From Daldinia sp. FL1419 (Eukaryota; Ascomycota; Sordariomycetes; Xylariales; Hypoxylaceae): a DNA stretch of 64,000 nt. The notes beneath the pieces are model-generated. The model was not told the DNA's origin and ran no database searches. It saw only the letters and a list, made by a program, of their open reading frames with translations. Positions within the stretch are counted from its first letter, which is position 1; every line of letters begins with the position of its first letter. Both the position numbers and the translations under genes were made by a program. Below are positions 45,078-57,672 of the stretch, in pieces. The DNA is taken from positions 1-64,000 of the forward strand of contig MU623370.1 of NCBI GenBank assembly GCA_025201765.1, read 5' to 3'.

Positions 45078-46875
45078 TTACCAGCCCTGGGCATGGTAAC
45101 CGCCAAAGTCTTCGCGAGAAAAGTATTGGTTCCAGCTGCTCGAGTTGGGCTCTTCTTGACCCTTGCTCATGTAGGCCTTTTCGGGATATTGCTTCAAATT
45201 AGCCACATCGAGAGAAGTGTGTCGCCTTTTTAACACGGCATTGGCGGTTGACGATTTTTGTTGTCGTTCCCATAGGAGTTGGCGCCGTAGCGACTCTGTT
45301 AATTCCGTGGCCAACATGTTCCTTCGGGTAGTCCTGGGCGATAACGCAGCTTGGTGATAGTGGGTCTGAGGGTTGACCATGATGGGCTGCGCACCAGTCC
45401 TTGGGACCTCATTAATGGGCTTCAGCGGCGTAGATCGTAGACCTCTTCGCATCTCGAGGCCATTATCAGAATCATTAGGAGACGATACTACATTCATGTT
45501 TGATGTGTTTTGAAGCGCTCGCGCACGTTGGGGAATAGCGGGCGTCGAATGCGAGGCGTAGTTGCTAAGACCCCTGGCTCGTTCATCTTGCCCAGCGAAC
45601 ATAAGGCTAATCAGTGATCTTTGGGAAGTAAGATTCGCCTTTGACGGTACCCGCTTGAATGTGACTGCATCATCCACACTGGACTTGCCACTCTCCTCAA
45701 TGGAGTCTTCCCATTCGGAATCATCCTCATCGTCATCAATGGCGCTCTCGTCCATGTAACTATCCGAATGATCGCTAGGCGTCTGGATTGTCCTCATCGT
45801 AACCTGGTTGTTGAACGAGGTTTGCTTCTTCTGGCAGTTGAGCATAGAGCCCGGCCGAGAAGAGTGCATGGCACTCTTCAGAGAAGGACTGTTGTCTTCT
45901 CCAGACGATCCGCCAACCTCGAACATAGGCCTCTTCTGGGGTGGTGGCATTGTTTTGCGGGGCTCTACGCTTTGAGGCGAAGACTCGTTGCTAGAGGAGT
46001 CGCCAAGCTTGAACTTCGCAGGCTGCTTCTTAAGCTGCACCGGCTTAGGGGCGGGCGACGACTTGGGCTCGGGAATTGGGTCCTGAACAGCTGACTTGGG
46101 CTCGTGAGATACGCGGAACGAGGGAATCTGCGAGGGCGAGAAACCTCGAATAACGGTCGTAGTAGGAGTCTCTACGGGCTTCGAGTGCGACGGGGTCGGC
46201 GCATTCACTGGTTCGGAAGCGGACTCGCTGATCAGGGTCGCGGGAGTCTGCTCTGCCTCTGAGCAGGAGGACTGGGAAGCATCGGATGACTCGACTGATG
46301 GAGAGCTCATCGCGGGTAGTGGTGCCAGATTCGGCTCCTTCTCTTGGATAATAGAAACCACCATCTTTTCGAGGTGGTCTGAAGTGATATGGCGCTCGCG
46401 GCCCCTACTCCGACTACTGGCACAAGAGTCCTGTCTGACAATTCGAGGGCGGATAATTTCTACGGGGTCGGAAATAGTAGTGAAGTCAATTGCTTCTTCG
46501 TCGGCGACGGAATCGACACTTCCTGATAGTTGAGGAAGATCTGATATTTGTTGTTGCGCAGGGATATCTTTCGGTAATGCAGTGGCGGCGGTAGCAGATA
46601 ATTCCTTGGCTTCGCAGCAGAAGGTCTCTCTATTCCATAATCGCCAGCTGAGGTTTTCTAATCTTCGGCCTTGTTCGACTGAGTCTGCACATCTGGAGAA
46701 AACTAAAATATTTGTTAGAAGCTATTGCGAAGACCCACAACACACTAAACCCCGGCTACGAGACAAAAGACCTACCAGTCCACATGCTGAAAAGATTCTG
46801 GGGGTTGTTCGTGTCGACCTTGTGGATGACGTTAGGGTCCACGGTAAGGACCAAGCCTTCAGCTTTACAAGGCAT
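45078..46875 (-). CDS. AreA N-terminal-domain (DUF1752) / DUF3295 regulatory protein
   Basis: Exons from high to low coordinates are 46875-46776 and 46702-45078, joined across a 73-nt intron (GTAGGT donor, TTTTAG acceptor), giving 574 residues. Splicing gives LFSMWTVFSRCADSVEQGRR followed by LENLSWRLWNRE (residues about 28-59), the hallmark of the short AreA N-terminal/DUF1752 domain. The long middle is Ser/Pro-rich, with an acidic DDDEDDSEWEDS stretch and a VTFKRVPSKANLTSQRSLIS motif. The C-terminal block RRNMLATELTESLRRQLLWERQQK, followed by LKRRHTSLDVANLKQYPEKAY, is typical of DUF3295. There is no GATA zinc finger, so this is not AreA itself. Proteins of this layout are presumed regulators, possibly in nitrogen or TOR-linked signalling, but that is inference. 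The start at 46875 is the only ATG in the opening frame. Confidence 0.9.
46703..46775 (-). other. Intron of the DUF3295 gene
   Basis: On the minus strand the donor is GTAGGT and the acceptor is ATTTTAG. The last G of exon 1 joins TT to form Val in MWTVFSRC, restoring the AreA-type motif. The unspliced frame runs to a stop shortly after the donor. Confidence 0.88.
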
Positions 46876-49283
46876 GCCGTCTAAATGACTGCTCGGCTGC
46901 TGGAGCAGACTGTCTGAAAGTAGTGGATATATGGTGAATGAGGTTTTCGCGAAATCGATCGCGAATATCGAATTGGACAAGAACCCGGTTCCTTGATCTT
47001 CCCCAAACGCTGATTAACACGAAAAGAATCGGCACCAAAATTGGAATGCTGGCGAGAATGTTCTTGGACGTTCTTCGAAGTACGACGGCGAGAGAAGGGA
47101 GGGTTGTGTGTATAAGTGCCGAAACTGGTACTGTAGCTTCTGATAGCTCCTTGTATAAAATACCCGGCGTACTAGGTCGCTGTGGCTGTCGATTAATGCT
47201 AGTCAAGATTATGCTACGACCGCCGACGTTATTGACACTTGAGAGTTTAACAACTCTTCGTAGTTCATGGTGTAAGTTCATAAAGAAGGGGAGAAAGGAA
47301 GCGGATAGGTGTTGTACATATGTATTTGATAGGAGGGAGTGGAGTGGGTAGGATAGGTGGAGGGTAGAAGGCGCGGTGTGCAAGGTCACTCCTCACTGGG
47401 TCCGGTACGTACTGTATTTTCAATGTATCTACGTAGATACGTACTCTTGTACTCTATTATTCACTATGGGTCTCCGGGGGTGGTGGCGGCGGAACTAGGA
47501 TCAGGGGATCAGGGGCGGTCGCAACCCTTGACAACACGCGCAGAGGTACCTGTTTTCCAGTATCGAGGTACGTACCTTACAAAGTACGTACCGGCTCTCG
47601 CTTCCCTCTCCGATAAATGGGTCGCAGCGGCCAGACTGGTCCCGAATTGTCCTCTTTAGTGTATCTGAAATACTACCTCATTGAGGCATAGCTAAAAGCC
47701 TAGCGCACCATCTAGACCAAACTGGGTATCACATGCCTATTGAGGCACTTAAGGCCCTTCTCTGGAGTACCCGGAAACCCGCCCGCGGTCAATAGGTCCA
47801 GTTTCCCAATTCAATCTTCTTCCTACAACTGACCAGCAGACCCTTTTGCCTGGGACTGCAAGCGGTTCGTTTTCATTGTCCAAGGCAAGGCACATGTTAC
47901 CAATTTGTTCTGCTAGTTGTTTCCAAATTTCCAAAGCGGTCACGAATATTTGCGAACCCGGCCAATGGGTGCAAGCTTACAGTAGGTAGTAAATACCTAG
48001 CTAACCCAGTATGTAGTAAAATGCGTTTAATACTATCCATCAATCCAGATTATTGATACTATTGAACACCTACCGATACACACTATCATGTATCACGCCC
48101 TTATTTCGCCTTACCCATCCCATTCGTTTTCAGCAATCCATCAAAGTCCATACTTACGAATGTCTAAAACTGCACCGGGTTATGACAGGCTAAAAACAGT
48201 GCATTGTGAGCTACACATGACACCTGACGGTTCGATCTTCCTTGAAACGCTCTTTTTTAGTTAGGGACGAGGTTTGGGAAGCTTCACAAGATGCCTGCGG
48301 GATTATGTTTGCGGTGTTTGTTGTGAAGTACCTAAACATACCAATATAACTCCGGCCGACTAACAGCAAGCCTCATGCGCCAAACCCAGCTATGAAATGG
48401 TTTATACACTTTTTCTTCTTACGGCGTGGGATAAAGAAGCACGGTAATTATAAATTTTGCATTGCAGATGATAAAACTAAGCGAGCAAACGAGCCCTAGT
48501 TACTGTATAAGGGAGGGTCTTTCTTACGCTAAGAATATTCGTTACATTAGTTAATGAATAAATATTCCCGCAAATGTAGGGGACGGAGGATGAGAGGCAA
48601 TCGTGACCACTGAGGTATCTGTGTATCTGCTTTAGGCTGGGTAATTGGGTTTATTTATTTGACATCCGTTTGCTGCCTGTGCTCAATATGGTAATATTTC
48701 AAGCATCGTGATCCTTGGCTGCGTTAATTAGTAAGTAGCCAGAGGTTGAAGCCCTTCGAGGTCACAGGGGTGATGACCATGCCACAAACGTCCGCAAAGA
48801 TAGGCAATCGGCAAAGGTTACAGAATTGTATGGCCGTCAATTCGTTCGGCCGATTTGGACTCTGGCCGAGTAGATACAAGATAGTATTAAGAGGACATCA
48901 GAGAGGGTATTGCCGCTCGCCATTGCTAAGACGGAAGCACGTGCTGACTGAAAGGCCGTTGCTTGGATCAACGGTCCTTTATTGCCTAGATCCGGCTAGA
49001 ATGTTGAGAATTGCGTTGCAAGTGGCCCTCGTGATACTTCCCTTCTAATATGAAACTTCATCGAGTTATTCTTTAGTCAACGGACCGCCCCCGCGTTTCC
49101 CCCCCGTCATAGCCGCCCACGAGTTTGAGTGCGGCTGTTGACTTAGGTCGACTTGGACTGTCGTGGCTAGTCATTTGAACGATTTAGTGACAATGACAAC
49201 ACAGTCTTCTCCGAGCACGTTACCGAAAAACAAGTTGCCAGCACATAACACAGGTGTAAGATGAAGCCTAGCTTATACTTCTT

Positions 49284-49327
49284 GTAGGCCTCTCGTAGGC
49301 CTCTTGTAGACCTCTTGTAGACCCTCT
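49284..49327. repeat. 11-bp tandem repeat GTAGRCCTCTY, four copies
   Basis: Four head-to-tail 11-bp units with one or two differences each (GTAGGCCTCTC, GTAGGCCTCTT, GTAGACCTCTT, GTAGACCCTCT). Confidence 0.9.
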
Positions 49328-50648
49328 TTGCGTCCTCTTTTGCGTAGCTATACTCACGAGTATCGCCCCGTGAAGGTATCTCGACTTGATCAGGCAGACA
49401 CTCGTCTTGTGCCATCAGCAAACCGGTGAGCTACGTATTGTGCTGTACCCTTAGGCATCTTCGCGACCACAGGAATGCACCAAACGGCAGATGCTGCGGA
49501 GGACATCGGCTCGTACGGGGGGGATATTGTGACAGCCACTATTGCTGTGTATGGACCTCTGCTTGGACCTCCTCAGACTTCGACAACGAATGGTGAGTCA
49601 GCCGAACTCTCAGCCACAGTCGAGAACTCCGTTCCAATTGAACCCGGCAACCCCCACAGGTTGTATAGCTTGGCTCCAGATCACGAATCTACAACAGAGG
49701 CATAAGGGCGACACAACAGCCTTGTGTTCGATGGTACGATACAATCTAGTACCAAGTAACCCCTCGTACAAAGATCCCAGATGATACTTTAATGTGGTGT
49801 AATATCATAGTAAGTAAACGATAACACACGATCTACAATATCATATGTACCTACCTATTTATTGTTGAATGTTATATGAAGTGCTACCACGATGGGAAAA
49901 ATATCACGTAGCTAGATGCTCGAAACACATGAGCATAGATATGTTTTCATAATATTGGACGGAAATAAGTACCTTTTAACTAAGTACCTTAACTATTATT
50001 ACTTAAAATATGAATTCGACTTTATAACTAAGTGAACCCCGAAGGATCACCGGTGATAGGATTTAATCCTCTTTTACTTTAGTTTCCTTTCTCTAACTGT
50101 CTTCGCTTCAACAATTGGGATGAGACGAATATGAGATGAATTGTTAAATAAATATAGGTTTTCTTTTTTTTTTTTTCCTTAGCGAAGGTAGACTCATCAT
50201 CATCACATTTGCATTCCTCTAGAGCATCAATATCACGTAGCTTGTGACTGTTTCGTTACATTTTTTTTCAGTGCATTGCCTCTTAAGCATAGCGCCAACA
50301 AATGGATAATACCCGCCAATCGGCCAACGTAACCCCACGCCGAGATGGTAAATTCGTCGCTTATCACACCTAGCACTAACATTCCATCACATTTGCGCGC
50401 CGTCGACGAGCGCCAAACTTTGTATCGTGACTTATTACCGCACAAACTACCACCAAATTTCCATTCGCGCGCGTCACCAACGCGCGAGTCTCGGTCGATT
50501 GTCGACTCGGCATAGCAAGGCACAATTGTCCTAAGAAGAACGACAGTGTCATGTTTTTCAATCGTGTCATGACGTGGATGGTTCATGTAATTGTAATAAG
50601 GGCATTATGAGCTACGTCAAAGTCATCATCTGATCTTGCACTGCGCTT

Positions 50649-50677
50649 AAATCATCTCAAATCATCTCAAATCATCG
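50649..50677. repeat. 10-bp tandem repeat ATCATCTCAA
   Basis: Two full copies and a partial third in non-coding sequence. Confidence 0.85.
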
Positions 50678-50771
50678 CGTCCTTCTTCAAGTTTTCAATG
50701 GCCCACCGGTGTCGGGCAATCGGGATTTGCTGGAGCCTCTCCAATAGGCAACAGCCTCGTCCCCCCATATC

Positions 50772-50801
50772 GAGCTTGTGAGAGCTTGTCAGAGCTTGTG
50801 A
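50772..50801. repeat. 10-bp tandem repeat GAGCTTGTGA, three copies
   Basis: Three copies, the middle one with one substitution (GAGCTTGTCA). It lies about 100 bases after another 10-bp tandem triplication. Confidence 0.9.
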
Positions 50802-52000
50802 TTCCTCAGTTCCTCCACCATTACACAACTCCCATGTTATAGTTATAATTATAATGTATGATCGAAATCCCAGCTAGGCCCAAACACTCCCTTCCATGCC
50901 AGGCACGGCGGCGAACGATCGTCCAAGCCAACCAGTATTCTATCAATACGGGTTGCAAGCGTAGTAACTATACTTTACCAGTGACCGAACATCGACACCT
51001 CCATCCCGCAGTAGATCATCTCTTAATAGCAGGTTTGACAAGTTCGCTGTCAAGTCGTGATACATTCTAGAAGAAATGATGCCCAGCCTGGATTGCTACC
51101 TACCTAACTTTACATGGAAAGACTGCTACGGCGGTGTCCCGATATGCTGAACTCCTCGAGATATCCCATCCCCGACGTGGGATGCACTGACCGCGCTACG
51201 TTGAATCAGGCAGGCGGCATGGCCTATTCGCCAGAAGCGTACCTATCATGCACCATCATTTCTCCCACGTTTCTTCGACGAAACCTCGGGTTTCCGAAGA
51301 CTCTGTTGGACCCACTTGCACTACCGGCCAGCTTCTCATCATGGGGAGAGGACCGAGCCTGGGACACTTGGAACAGAAGGAGAGCAAACGATCGTGAGAC
51401 CACGGACACGGGTTGGAGGTGTGCTTCTGTTCTAGAAACATAAAGACCCCTGATTTCGCCCTTGTAGCTTTGATAAGTGGTATCTTGTCTTAGAGGTCGA
51501 CCTTCATTCGCCATTTGGGCATCAAGTTACGAAATTGGGCAAGATACGAGCGAGAACAACCCCAATCAAAAATTCAGGAACGAACCAACATTCTGGGGAG
51601 CTATTGGAGAAACCTGGCCAAGTACCGGCCACCAGGTAAGTCCTCGAAGAATAACAAAATACATTCTTATATACGAGCACATCTGCAGCTATGCACATGA
51701 TATACACCCTATGTAAGGTTGTCTTCGCTCTATCTTTTTTCTCCACGACGGAATGCCCCGCCAAGAACAAAGCATGTTAATATCGTCGGCCAAGCTGGAA
51801 GCGAAACGCCATAGCTGCATGAACAGGCGTGCATTACCATCGAGTATCTGCGCATTGCCGCCGTACATAGGCTTACATGAGAGTAAGAAGCCAGTATGCA
51901 CTTCAGACGGTCAAAGGAGTCTTGGCTCTCGTCGAATTTGGTTCTGATAGAAAAACAGACAAAGGATTCGAAGCCCCCCACGCGTATTAGAAATTACCGT

Positions 52001-55000
52001 AGCAAATTAACCCCGAAGTCTTTTCGGTGATGCAATTTTCTGGCCATCGTGGTGCACGTGTTTACATACACACAGGCTTCTCCAACAATCCCAGAAGCTT
52101 CTATCATCCTACTGGAATATGTCGTTTCTTAATGATTATTTTGTTATATTATACTTATTTTAGTGATAATAATTACATTTACCAATTCAGTTACCTAGCA
52201 ACGCCGCATATGCTAAGGTTGGATAATTCAACTGCAAACCCCCATGTTCATTGGTATCACGTCATAATCATTTTACGAGCGAGACTCTCCAGACTTTGCC
52301 AGGTTACTCCAAAAAAAAGTCTAATAACAATCGTCTATCGATTATCAGATCGTGACAATCGATAACTCCGACCTTAGAGAAATCTTAAAGGTTTCTTAAT
52401 TGTCCCCCACTTTCTTCCCCCCATTTTCCCATTTTCTTACCCCTTGACCTGGCTGACAATCCTAGCCGGGCACACTTCCCCGGAACTGGGGTGCGATGAG
52501 CTGTGACAAGGGATAGGAAGCATTGGGAATCCTAATACCCTTACACGAGGTAAGCATCGTCGGCATACCTTTGACCGAATATGGAAATACGTTACAGAAC
52601 GACGAGATAACTATCTTTTTTTCTATATGCGATTTCATCTCTATTTTTTAATAGTAAATTACACTCGAACCTAATGCTACTTTACGCAGAGAGCTTAGGT
52701 ATGATCGCGTTCTCTTGTGTAAAATATTTCATCTCACCAAATAACGTTAACTAGTACTGATGCTTTTCGCTTGTATACCGTCTCTTAGCTGTTAGTTCCG
52801 AGAAAAGTAATTAAGCATCTGTGGCAAATGCTACTCCGATGCACTTTGTAATCCCTTACATAGTATGTGTGTACATGTCTGAATTATCGTAACTTACATA
52901 AACACGACATGCCAGGATCCGGCAATTTCAAGAAACTTGAAATGGAGCCAACCTGTCAACTCGGCTTCTGGTAATTGGGAATTGCAAAGGGAGACTCAAA
53001 ACGTGGTGAATGGGGCGTTGCGACGAGGGGCAAGGAACGGGGGACAGTATTTTTGTTACTGTTACCGTCTAGTTGGTGCTATGGAAGTCAGGTGAGTTAG
53101 AAACAAAGAACGGGGCAACCAATTGTATGTACCAAAAAGCTCGTTACATAAGAAACATGATGCGTAGCAGCTGCGCCAGTAAACCCCACATCGTTAGGGC
53201 GCAGGCATTTCAATCGAGGCCATTCTTACGGTATTTTTGTTTAAGGTAATTACGTCGTCTTTTTAACCCTCGGGGAACTTTCCGGAGAGTATCAAAAAGA
53301 AAAGAAAAGAAAAACCACAAACATAAACGTCTCCTGGAGTAAATCTTTCCCTACTTAGCCTTGCTCGAACCCTGAGCCTTGCTTTTTCTTTTTTTTCATA
53401 ACTTATCAAATAAGTAAATAGTGTTCGGCAGCTCCCCGAAACATTTAACCTTGGTCCTCGGGTATTGCTCCGACGTTTCGGCTGTCGTAATCTCTCCCTT
53501 TCTCCCTCCGCGCGAACGTTGACCAGTCGTTGGCCCGAGAAAATGTCTTGCGTGTTGGGGTAACCCTTAAGGCAACCAAAAAAACCAGGAAAGCAAACTC
53601 TCACATATATGATATGTAGTATTTCCCAGACCGCAAGATATACGCAAGATACGCGTAGGCCACTTACACCCAGCGACCCGGTACTCAAATGCCTTAAGAT
53701 CCAAGCGGAACGCGTCCCGCCAGCCTCCTTTGCCGTTTGCTTTTTGCGATGCGTCATGATTCTGAATACTAATCATCAAATACCAGTCACCAGCAGGACG
53801 GCACGCTAACGTGGAGATTGCAGTACAGCGCGCAGCCTCTGAGGATCGAAGCTAGATGTGCGTTTTACGGGAGTTGCATATACCCCTAGCTTCTTTCAAG
53901 AGCCGACTCCCACATTCCCGGAAGTCCAATGGACTGAGGCTTGATGGCAGTTTGATGGACTTTGTTACCTCTACCCGATCTTGGTGACCCAAAACCCTTG
54001 GGTCATCTGCTGCATGTATTACGGTAGACTTATTGGTAAGATCGCCATGCTGCTTAAGCTCCCGAACAGATCAGAGAATCGTTCGCGATCTTCAATGCTC
54101 TAAAACTTGGAAGCGAGCGCCTCTCGAGATAAGCGAGGAGTGAGGCCTTAAAGGGATGCACGATAGGCTGAGAACGCTGCAACGGGGTCTAACCGTTTGT
54201 ACCGGCGGATAGTTCCATATCCATACATACTTGCTTTTTGGTGCTTTTTGGGTGAGATGGCTGTGATCAATCTGTGGACGTTGAAATAAAAAATTAATTA
54301 AAATAAAATAATATTCATCATCGTAGTTACATTAGTACCCCGAAATATTCTAATTATTCTCTGTGTAAGTCAAATACGCCTTCCCGGGACTTGCGGTTGC
54401 TTTTGGCGTTGCTCTCGACAACATCTCGAAGAACGATTGGTGTGTGCCAGACCATAGTAACGCACGACCAGGGTTCAATCTAGTGCTGTCCCCGCGATCT
54501 ATGTCTCGATTTTATCAGCCGCAGCGTTTGTCTCCCGTGTACACAGATGACAAGTCCTCGGGTCGATGAGTCCATCATCATCGTCGTCGTCAACCTACTT
54601 CCATGCATTATATCGCAGCCTCCTATCTTAATTTTCCCTCACCGTGACAAGGGATTCATCATGTGGACCCGTGTTGGGTATTATTACTAATGTTCCCTAT
54701 AATAGCTGAGCGAATTCATCGCTCACCGGACTACCACTTTAGGCAATTCTCCGCCCCGCCTTGCTGCACGAACCCGACGGACAGAACATGAGAAGTGATG
54801 AGTGATGTTACAGTAGATTCGAGATTCAAATTTCGAAAGCGTTTCGCCTCAATGGCGCAATGTTAAGTGATGAGAATGTAAATCGGTGGTTTTAGGATCC
54901 TACCCGGACCAACAGCCTAGCAGCCCAGCCAAACCTGCGTACCCGCATTCGTACTGCCGCAGGCACCGCATTAGCAGATTTCAGGGGCATTTCAGCTTAC

Positions 55001-57500
55001 AGATGAAGGTCTCGCTCTTTTTTCTTTCTTTTTTTAATGGGTAGCTTATCGTTCGGACCGCAAATCAGGACGTATCAAGTCCGACACGATAGAAAAAGTG
55101 GACGGCAGAAACTCGGCCCTTCTCGGTGAATACCAAGGTGAGCTAGAAAGCACAGACAATGATACATACGATACGATACTCAAGGTACGCTTCATATTTA
55201 GTGTAGTTAGTTATTTAGCATATACAAATATACATGCATGTAGAAGTCTAGATGGACCAAGTTATGAAACAAAAACTACATACGAAACTACCTATTTGGT
55301 AATACATTTGTATTGTTGATCAGCAGCCTATCAAGTGTGCCATAATTGCTGTCACGTAATGCACGTTTAGCAGATTCAATCGTGCCAACATCCATTTGAT
55401 CTAATTGATCTAATCTATAATTGGTTAAGGTTCGTTACGAAGGACTAGTTAAGTAATGAGCGAAAGTAACGTTTTAACGCTTTAACGCTTTAACGCTCTG
55501 CGCGCGTGATCCCCCCTCATCATTTTTTAATTTTTTTGCCCATTTCTACCAGTTCTACCACTATTCGGGGCTACTCGGGATCCAGAGCCGCAGAAAATGT
55601 GGGATGGACCCTGAAAATACAACGCTGCGAATCCTGGCCAACGGTCAATCAATGTCAATCAATGGAGCGTCGGGAATTCTAGACCCATGTACACCGACGC
55701 TGTTCTTGTTCATCTTCTAGACTTTTAATTTACCCACTTTATTCCCTCTCTCTCTCTCTTTTTTTCTTTTTAATTTTTATAAATATATTTATGTAGTTTA
55801 GCTAACTTGATACCCTGTACGAGGTATCGTTTTGCCTTGTTAGGTAGGTAGGTATGCCTTGTTATGCCGTAGTAGTAACTAGAGTGATTATAGCAAACTT
55901 CGTATGGATTAGATACCCAAAAAAATAATACGGATGATAATCATTACCGTACCCGCCTCATCTCGTATCGATTGCATTACTTTAGTCACGATTCAATGCA
56001 AATCGACATTCTGGCCTTGCGGCTCAGCAGCGTGACCCACTTGCATTACAGACGCATACGGCGTATGTACACAATGACCTTGTGGTCCCGCCTCCCGTTC
56101 CCCTCACTATCTCACGCCTTCTCCATGAACGTGCAAGGCTTAAGCCATGCGCCAAAAACATGAGCCAAAAAAACAAAGTGAAAAAGGATGTCCGAGCTGA
56201 GAAAACATAAGAATAAGGAAAATTGCACCAAAGTTGGGATTTTATCGGCATAACCGCAGGTCCCACGGGTTCCACCACGGACGCTTTCTTAAATAAAAAA
56301 TGGACAAAAAGACCCAGCAGGAACTAGGATTTCACGTGGTTCTTCTGCCATGCGACCGAGCCCATCCAAAGTCTTACCACTAGCACTGATTAAATTGCAC
56401 TGATCCATGATCATTCCGGTAGCCCGTTACGGATGCACCTGGTTCTGGTCCAAAAGCCGGATTTCGGGAGAGGTTTAAACTGTAGACAGCCCTGTTCGAA
56501 TCTCGTGAAGCCGAATACAGCAACGGCCGTCGTCGGCTGGCGGTTAATTCGGTAGATTGGAGTCGCCCGCGAATGTCAGAATGTCAGAGGACTAGAATAA
56601 TGCTAATGCTTGCTATGCCGCTGCTAAGTGGTATGTTTTCCCCCGCATCCACATCCGCATGAAGAAAGATTCCCAGCCAAGGCCCCTCCAATGTCTCCTT
56701 AAGTTTGGACCCTGCATATGGGCTTACATGCACATTGCCGTCTCAGCGGCATATGCAATTTACACGACAGTCATCAGATACGGAGTCAAATAGCAGCAGC
56801 ATGACCACTCGAGGTCAAGGCGCCGTCGCTTGTAGACGAAGCCAAACGAATCAATCTCCATTTTCAATCCTGAACCCTGAGAGGAGTCGAGAAGCGTGCG
56901 GAGCCGCGCTGGCGCCCCAGTTTCCCCAGACCCAAGAGAGAGCCCAGGCCCAGTAGATCTCGGTATCATGTGAGCTTGTTCTCCCTACTTCTACTTAAGC
57001 GAGTAAGGATCTCAGTGACATTCCAACCCGTTTAGGGATTAAGCTTTGTTGTTTGAATCAAGGTACTATAATTACTTTGTTCTATAGTTTGTTTTGGAGC
57101 TTTTGTAGCGTAGTAAGGATAGACAATATCAGAAACGCATCGCGCTATTGATCCCAAAACTAAAAAATAGCCTGAGAAATCGGACCGTATACTAATTAGT
57201 CTAGGAATGAGACCTGGCGGTTGGATGCCTCCGCTGCGTTCGTAAGCCTTCACTTCAGAATCTTAGAGGCTATTCGGCTCTTAATAGAAGAGGCCAAGTA
57301 TTATCATATTTGATAAGTCTCATGCTCACATGATCTATACCAATCCAGAAAGGGGTATCATCTCCCCAGCCGTCGGGTGAGCGGGCGGATCTTAGAAGGG
57401 GGGTATTATTCCGGGGTGCCACCATCTTCCCCAGGAAATTCGGATTGGTGGCTTGCTTCTCCGCAAAGAGATACCTCTTGGGGGCTTTTATCGCGTCTAA
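52001..57500. other. Second gene desert, part 2
   Basis: No supportable gene. There is an 8-bp tandem triplication at 55473-55496, a CT-rich run at 55745-55770 followed by T-rich sequence, and TAGGTAGGTAGG at about 55841. Short open frames near 53263-53809 and 55972-56278 overlap on both strands and show no conserved motif. A GTTCGAATC string near 56494 resembles a tRNA B-box but no tRNA folds around it. Confidence 0.45.
55473..55496. repeat. 8-bp tandem repeat TTTAACGC, three copies
   Basis: Three exact copies in non-coding sequence. Confidence 0.9.
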
Positions 57501-57627
57501 GACATTTCTAAATCTGTGTTTAGGTTCCTTTAGCCGTCTTCGATAGAATCTATTTTGATCGTCAAATCAAAATAACAAAAGAAAATTCAAGACATTTTTG
57601 ATAAAATATAGGAAAATAATAAAATAT

Positions 57628-57672
57628 AAGATAATAAGATAATAAGATAATAAGATAATAAGATAATAAGAT
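57628..57672. repeat. 8-bp tandem repeat AAGATAAT, about 5.5 copies
   Basis: Five exact copies plus a partial sixth. It is the longest short-unit array in the window. Confidence 0.92.

Larger units (their letters stand above)
46876..52000. other. Second gene desert, part 1
   Basis: The first few hundred bases are the upstream region and probable leader of the DUF3295 gene. An open stretch on the minus strand (46865-47389) overlaps that leader and has no family resemblance. Further on there are only short unrecognised frames (for example 47749-47943 minus, 48746-49048 plus, 51114-51443 plus). There are 10-11-bp tandem repeats at 49284-49327, 50649-50677 and 50772-50801 and a T run near 50164-50176. 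I see no gene I can support. Confidence 0.45.

Noticed and set aside
46865..47389. 174-codon open frame on the minus strand upstream of the DUF3295 gene
   Set aside because: It overlaps the likely leader in a different frame, has low-complexity N-terminal composition and no domain.
56480..56520. GTTCGAATC resembling a tRNA B-box
   Set aside because: No T-stem pairing or acceptor stem can be formed with the surrounding bases on either strand.
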